A stretch of DNA of 64,000 bases from Fundidesulfovibrio putealis DSM 16056 (GTDB lineage Bacteria; Desulfobacterota; Desulfovibrionia; Desulfovibrionales; Desulfovibrionaceae), in contig NZ_AUBQ01000018.1 in the NCBI RefSeq assembly GCF_000429325.1, forward strand, positions 1 to 64,000. The letters are read 5' to 3'. Positions within the stretch are counted from its first letter, which is position 1. Every line of letters starts with the position of its first letter. The position numbers were made by a program, and so were the translations under genes. Below the pieces are notes generated by a model, which worked only from the letters and a program-made list of their open reading frames with translations, was not told the DNA's origin and searched no databases. Shown here piece after piece: positions 60,099 through 64,000 of this stretch.

Positions 60099-60326
60099 GT
60101 TTCATTTCTCGCACTTGGAGTGTTACGCCTTGGCTGGACAGGAAAATCTGCAGTATTATCAACTAATTGTTACTCTACATTTTTTTGTGCGCGATGGCAA
60201 GCCTGAAGCTTCGCAGCCCGCATGAATACAGGGCCGCCACCTCTCGGGGCAGCCGCCGGGGCTTGCCCGGCGCGAAGAAATACCCTACTGAGCCAAGCAC
60301 TTTCCACCCCACACAGGAGCCTTAGC

Positions 60327-60821
60327 ATGTCCGACTCCGAACGTTATCACCGCATGTATCCCGTCAGCTGGGATCATCTGCACCGCGACTGCAAAGCCCT
60401 CTCCTGGCGGCTGATGGAGCTCGGCCCCTGGAAGGGAATCTACGCCATCACCAAGGGCGGGCTCATCCCGGCGGCCATCCTTGCGCGCGAACTGGACGTG
60501 CGGGTCATCGACACCATCTGCGTGGCCAGCTACGACTGGCAGAGCCAGGGCGACAAGGTAACCGTCCTCAAGGGCGTGGTGGGGGACGGCGAAGGCTGGC
60601 TGCTGGTGGACGACCTGGTGGACACCGGCAAGACCGCCAAGGCCGTGCGCGAGATGGTCCCCAAGGCCTACTTCGCCACCGTGTACGCCAAGCCCGAGGG
60701 GCGTCCCCTGGTGGACGCCTACATCACCGAAGTGAGCCAGGACACCTGGATCCTCTTCCCCTGGGACTCCGAGCCGCAGTTCATCCAGCCTATCGCCAAG
60801 AGCGCCAAGACCGGCGAGTAG
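60327..60821 (+). CDS. gpt: Xanthine(-guanine) phosphoribosyltransferase
   Basis: The product is 164 residues. The PRPP-binding motif is [17 protein letters not shown], with the earlier [20 protein letters not shown] and a C-terminal [13 protein letters not shown] as in Gpt. It salvages xanthine and guanine. AGGAG precedes the ATG at 60327. A very long hairpin follows. Confidence 0.93.
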   Translation: MSDSERYHRMYPVSWDHLHRDCKALSWRLMELGPWKGIYAITKGGLIPAAILARELDVRVIDTICVASYDWQSQGDKVTVLKGVVGDGEGWLLVDDLVDTGKTAKAVREMVPKAYFATVYAKPEGRPLVDAYITEVSQDTWILFPWDSEPQFIQPIAKSAKTGE

Positions 60822-60838
60822 ACGACTCTCCCCGAATA

Positions 60839-60897
60839 CGGCGAACAGACGAACGCCCGGCCCCGCAATGCGGAGCCGGGCGTTCGTCTGTTCGCCG
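60839..60897. terminator. Very long perfect hairpin between gpt and lysE-type gene
   Basis: Arms of 23 nt (60839-60861 and 60875-60897) are exactly complementary and enclose a smaller CCGC/GCGG hairpin. It ends two bases before the LysE gene stop and would terminate both converging transcripts. Confidence 0.85.
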
Positions 60898-60899
60898 GA

Positions 60900-61505
60900 C
60901 TACCTGCCGAGCGGGAGAACGACGTGGTGGTAGGCGATGTCGAAGGCCACGAACACCAGCAAAAGGCCCATGAGCAGGTTGAACATCCTGAAGACGGCGG
61001 GCCGTGCGACCCTCCGCCCCACGGCCATGCCCGCCACGGCGTAGGCCATGGGCGCGCCGAAGCCCAGCAGGGAGAGCAGCGCCGACCACACCGCGATCTG
61101 AACGCCCGTGATGTCCGCCGCCGGGAACTGCACCGTGGCCACCGGCAGCACCACCATGAAGGATTTGGGGTTCAGAAGCTGCATGAGCAGGCCGTCCCTG
61201 TAGGTCAGGCTGGCGGACGGCCTGTCCGGGCCGTCCAGGTTCACGCGGGAGGTGAACACCTTCCAGGCCAGATACAGGATGAATCCGCACCCGAGCACAC
61301 CCAGGTACGGCTGCATGGCCTGGTCCGCCAGGGAGCTCCCGGCGTAGCCCACCAGGATGAACCACGCGCACAGGGCGCTGGACACCCCCAGCGAGAACGG
61401 AATCTGCGCGGTCAGCCTGCTGCGCAACCCGCTGTTGAAGCTGAGCAGGTTCACCGGCCCCGGCGTGTACATGATCCCTATCGAGAACATGATAATGTTG
61501 AGCAT
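60900..61505 (-). CDS. LysE-family amino-acid exporter
   Basis: The product is 201 residues with about six membrane helices. The family start MFSIGIMYTPGPVNLLSFNS, GFILYLAWKVF and LNPKSFMVVLPVATVQF are seen. It probably exports an amino acid or derivative. It follows an AraC-type regulator gene by nine bases in the same transcript. Confidence 0.92.
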   Translation of the reverse strand: MLNIIMFSIGIMYTPGPVNLLSFNSGLRSRLTAQIPFSLGVSSALCAWFILVGYAGSSLADQAMQPYLGVLGCGFILYLAWKVFTSRVNLDGPDRPSASLTYRDGLLMQLLNPKSFMVVLPVATVQFPAADITGVQIAVWSALLSLLGFGAPMAYAVAGMAVGRRVARPAVFRMFNLLMGLLLVFVAFDIAYHHVVLPLGR

Positions 61506-61514
61506 GGCATTCTC

Positions 61515-62342
61515 CTAACGCAGCAGCTGGACCTGGTACTGTTTCGGGGTGACGCCATAGGCCCGCTTGAAGCGCCTGTTCAGGTGGCTCACGTCGGAAA
61601 ATCCAAGCAGCTGCGCCGTTTGCGTGGGCGAAGTCCCTTCCGAGAGGACGGCCTTGGCCCTGTTGATCCGGCAGTTGAGCACGTACTGGTGCGGCGTGCT
61701 CCCGAAGTGGCCGTGGAACATGCGGATGAAGTGGTACTTGGAGAGGTTGGCCACCGCGCTCAGTTCTTCGATGGAGATGTCGCGCTCCAGATTGGCGTGG
61801 ATGTAGTCGCGCGCCTGGACCATCCTGGCCTCCTTCCTGTGCGGCCAGTCGCCGGGGGCGGGCGCGCCGGACTTGCGGGAAAGTATCCTGGCGATCTCGT
61901 ACAGTCGCATCTCCTGCTCCAGCACGGAGCCGCGCCGGGACGTCACCAGGCTGGAGAGCGCGAGCACGTGCGAGCCGAGCGCGCGGTCACGGCAGACCGT
62001 CACCGGGACCCGCAAGGATGCGTCCCCGTGGCGTTGCGTGTCTCGCGCAAGCTCGGCGATCCGGTCCGGGCGGATGTAGAGCATGGTGTACCTGAGCGTG
62101 GACCCGTCGCCGGGGTGGCCGTCGTGGACGTCGCCAGGATTGAACAGGATGACGTTGCCGGGCATGCTCCTGTAGCCGACGCCCCCGCAGGAGAAGTCCT
62201 GGCGGCCCTCGAGGGTGACGCCCACGGCGATCTCCTCGTGCGCGTGCTTCTCATAGGAGAAGTCGCACATCACGGCGTCGAGCACCGTGACCCCAGGCAG
62301 GCGCCTGCTGTGCGTGAAGTTGAATTGGTTGTCCCTGTTCAT
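61515..62342 (-). CDS. AraC-family transcriptional regulator
   Basis: The product is 275 residues. The N-terminal cupin-like sensing domain (KHAHEEIAVGVTLEGRQDF; NVILFNPGDVHDGHP) is followed by two helix-turn-helix motifs (ISIEELSAVANLSKYHFIRM; TQTAQLLGFSDVSHLNRRF) and the conserved YGVTPKQY. Regulators of this pattern often control a neighbouring LysE exporter, which here is directly downstream. Confidence 0.92.
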   Translation of the reverse strand: MNRDNQFNFTHSRRLPGVTVLDAVMCDFSYEKHAHEEIAVGVTLEGRQDFSCGGVGYRSMPGNVILFNPGDVHDGHPGDGSTLRYTMLYIRPDRIAELARDTQRHGDASLRVPVTVCRDRALGSHVLALSSLVTSRRGSVLEQEMRLYEIARILSRKSGAPAPGDWPHRKEARMVQARDYIHANLERDISIEELSAVANLSKYHFIRMFHGHFGSTPHQYVLNCRINRAKAVLSEGTSPTQTAQLLGFSDVSHLNRRFKRAYGVTPKQYQVQLLR

Positions 62343-62539
62343 GGCTGATCCCCGGCCTCGTTGTCGTGGGTCGAGTTCTACACTTTCGCCCGGCGGGCGA
62401 CTTGAACAAAATTGCTCATTTCATCAATACGGCGAGAAAGACGGATGTGGCCGCTCACGCGAATATTGCCTTATTCGCCGGGAGTGGAGTATTTTGACTT
62501 AAATTGGAACCCGCGTGCGGGTTTACGGAGGTATCAAAC

Positions 62540-63037
62540 ATGGCTGACATGACTGGAGCGCAACTGGCGCAGGTGGTCCGGGAAAAGATGTCGGAGCTCG
62601 CCACGGCCTGCCAGGGCGTGGACGAGGCCGACGCATCCCGGTCTCCCGAGGGCCGCTGGTCGCCCAAGGAAATCCTCTCGCACCTGATCGGGCCGGGCAA
62701 GGACGCCCACGTCAAGGTGATGCGCCGGTTCCTGGAAGAAAACACCCCCACCCTTGATCTAATCCCCGAAAACACCCACTTCAGCCCTGAGCGGGCCGGA
62801 ACGCCCTTTGCCAAGCTCTGCCGCGAAGCCCTGGAGGAATACGGACGGATTGCCGATTTCGCCGCGTCGCTCACACAGGAGCAGCTTTCGCGCAAGGCGC
62901 GCATCCCCATGCTCAAGGAATCGCCGCTGGGTGAATACCCGACATTGGGGAAACTGATCTTCGGGCTGGGGGATTTCCACGTGCAGTTCCACATCAAGCA
63001 CATGCAGGAGGTGCTCAAGGAGCTTTCGGGTTCGTAA
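62540..63037 (+). CDS. DinB-like metalloprotein
   Basis: The product is 165 residues, a four-helix DinB/YfiT-type fold. Likely metal-binding His are in WSPKEILSHLIG and DFHVQFHIKHMQEVL. Known relatives include thiol-dependent transferases, but the function here is unknown. GGAGG lies eight bases before the ATG at 62540. A terminator follows. Confidence 0.82.
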   Translation: MADMTGAQLAQVVREKMSELATACQGVDEADASRSPEGRWSPKEILSHLIGPGKDAHVKVMRRFLEENTPTLDLIPENTHFSPERAGTPFAKLCREALEEYGRIADFAASLTQEQLSRKARIPMLKESPLGEYPTLGKLIFGLGDFHVQFHIKHMQEVLKELSGS

Positions 63038-63081
63038 AGACGCCGCCCACCCTCAACGAGATTCGTACACTGACAAGAAAT

Positions 63082-63107
63082 GGCTCCGGAACCGGAGCCT
63101 TTTCTTT
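63082..63107 (+). terminator. Terminator of DinB-like gene
   Basis: GGCTCCGG pairs with CCGGAGCC around AA and is followed by TTTTCTTT. Confidence 0.88.
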
Positions 63108-63119
63108 GCCCCCTCGACA

Positions 63120-63139
63120 ATACACATCACAGTGTGTAT
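63120..63139 (+). promoter_or_regulatory. Inverted-repeat operator upstream of hicAB
   Basis: ATACACA and TGTGTAT form an inverted repeat centred 20 bases before the hicA start, a position where HicB typically binds to repress its own operon. Confidence 0.55.
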
Positions 63140-63148
63140 CGTCATCGC

Positions 63149-63331
63149 ATGAACAGCGCGGAACTCGCCAAGATTCTTGTCCAAGCCGGTTTCAAGCTGG
63201 TGAGTATCCGAGGCAGCCATCACAAATACCGCCACCCCGACGGTCGAGTCGCAATCGTCCCGCATCCCAGGAAAGATCTCGGCGTGGGGCTGGTCAACAA
63301 AATCCTGCGCAAGGATGCCAGGATCGAATAG
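63149..63331 (+). CDS. hicA: HicA-type mRNA interferase toxin
   Basis: The product is 60 residues. It has the HicA fold sequence SAELAKILVQAGFKLVSIRG with the active-site His in GSHHKYRHPDG and the closing VNKILRKDARI. HicA cuts mRNA when released from HicB. The longer upstream frame includes the operator and is not used. Confidence 0.93.
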   Translation: MNSAELAKILVQAGFKLVSIRGSHHKYRHPDGRVAIVPHPRKDLGVGLVNKILRKDARIE

Positions 63332-63340
63332 GAGGGGAAA

Positions 63341-63727
63341 ATGTTCTTTCCCGCCGCGATTTTCATTGAAGAAGGCAAGGCGTACGGCGTGACGCTTCCC
63401 GACATACCGGGGTGCAACACGGCTGGAGACACCCTGGAAGAGGCGCTGGGAAACGTCCAGGAGGCCGTCGAACTCCTGCTGGAGGACGCCTCCCGGAAGC
63501 CCGCGTCGGCTGGCCTGGAAGCCTACAAAGACGACCCGCTCTACAAGGACGCGGTGTGGGCCATGGTCAATGTGGACCTCGGCTTTCTGGACGAACGCAC
63601 GGTCCGCGTGAACGTGTCCTTTCCTGCCGGAACACTCGAAGAGATCGACAAGGCGGCCAAGGGGCGCGGACTGACCCGCTCCGCATTCCTCACGCGCGCC
63701 GCGCGCCACGAAATGGCCTCGATGTAG
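63341..63727 (+). CDS. hicB: HicB-type antitoxin
   Basis: The product is 128 residues. The N-terminal RNase-H-like fold (GKAYGVTLPDIPGCNTAGDT; EALGNVQEAVELLLED) is followed by a longer linker. A C-terminal ribbon-helix-helix DNA-binding domain is then seen (VNVSFPAGTLEEIDKAAK; RSAFLTRAARHEM). It neutralises HicA and represses the operon. AGGAGG precedes the ATG, nine bases after hicA. Confidence 0.93.
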   Translation: MFFPAAIFIEEGKAYGVTLPDIPGCNTAGDTLEEALGNVQEAVELLLEDASRKPASAGLEAYKDDPLYKDAVWAMVNVDLGFLDERTVRVNVSFPAGTLEEIDKAAKGRGLTRSAFLTRAARHEMASM

Positions 63728-63766
63728 CCCCGGCTGCCCCGCCCCCCCCAAACACGCCCGCGCACG

Positions 63767-63855
63767 ATGCGAAGCAAATCGCCGGGTCCAGGGGAGGCTT
63801 TTCCCCTGGCGGGTGCAGGGCAGCGCCCTGCCGGGTCTGGGCGGAGCCCAGCTCG
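63767..63855 (-). repeat. Hairpin array, third locus
   Basis: On the minus strand CTGGGC/GCCCAG, GCAGGGC/GCCCTGC and CCAGGGGAAAAGCCTCCCCTGG follow each other with ACCCG linkers, ending in GCTTCGCATCG. It has the same design as the arrays at 44.9, 45.2, 53.6 and 54.0 kb. Confidence 0.8.
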
Positions 63856-63962
63856 TGTTGCGTCCTCAAAATCCGTCCATACGGATTATCAAGGCAACCA
63901 GCCAAAACCACTTATTTACAGCTTGAATAACATATTCATGTCTCTCAAACTCCGACACCAGG

Positions 63963-64000
63963 CTACTTCTTCCCGGCAGTCAGACTGATGACCTCCTCGA
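63963..64000 (-). CDS. 3' end of a gene running off the window
   Basis: The minus-strand frame entering from the right edge reads EEVISLTAGKK and stops at TAG (63965-63963). It is too short to identify. Confidence 0.4.
   Translation of the reverse strand, partial: EEVISLTAGKK

Overview
The window is a 64 kb piece of a GC-rich Gram-negative chromosome. Gene content points to a Desulfovibrio-type member of the Desulfobacterota. Pointers are rpmE-DUF1385-prfA, a pyrK-pyrD pair, motAB preceded by a cNMP-binding protein, many sensor kinases, and intergenic hairpin arrays of the kind I associate with Desulfovibrio. The genus is inference; no rRNA or sulfate-reduction genes are present.

Left edge (1-4300): the end of an IS21-type element (istB tail plus terminal repeats) abuts a distinctly AT-rich three-gene operon. 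The operon encodes an adenine-specific DNA methyltransferase, a HAD-IIB phosphatase and a GGDEF protein whose 3' end runs into the IS. It lies next to an initiator tRNA-fMet gene, so this looks like an acquired island and is one of the best candidates for an undescribed system.

4.3-18.7 kb is core metabolism and translation: YchJ, a membrane-fused spermidine-synthase-like protein, prmC, a giant hybrid sensor kinase, a SulP transporter, prfA, DUF1385, rpmE, thiC and gpmA. 18.9-29.6 kb holds a 1441-residue membrane protein with an apparent internal duplication, mutY with an intact Nudix box, a sensor kinase paired with a periplasmic binding protein, and pyrD/pyrK.

29.8-40.3 kb is motility and signalling. 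A cNMP-binding protein with a FliG-like C-terminus is translationally coupled to motA and followed by motB and a TPR protein. Then come azoR (with a decayed second copy), a PEP-CTERM protein behind a good sigma-54 promoter, a receiver-TPR protein, an HD phosphohydrolase, a CheY-like receiver and a Tim44-like protein. 40.5-50 kb carries a quinol-type nitric oxide reductase, a class IV aminotransferase, asd, metF, a Nudix hydrolase, an ABC-F ATPase and an aldo/keto reductase.

50-64 kb has two orphan periplasmic binding proteins, a DUF2325 protein behind a Fur-like box, a PAP2 phosphatase, an orphan RelE-like toxin, gap with a GAF protein, an internally deleted lactate dehydrogenase, leuB, an EAL-HDOD protein, gpt, a LysE exporter with an AraC regulator, a DinB-like protein and hicAB. 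Two intergenic loci (44.9-45.3 kb and 53.6-54.1 kb) share one architecture. In each, hairpin arrays flank a long palindrome whose arms differ but whose 26-nt centre is nearly identical (24 of 26 bases), suggesting a structured repeat family.
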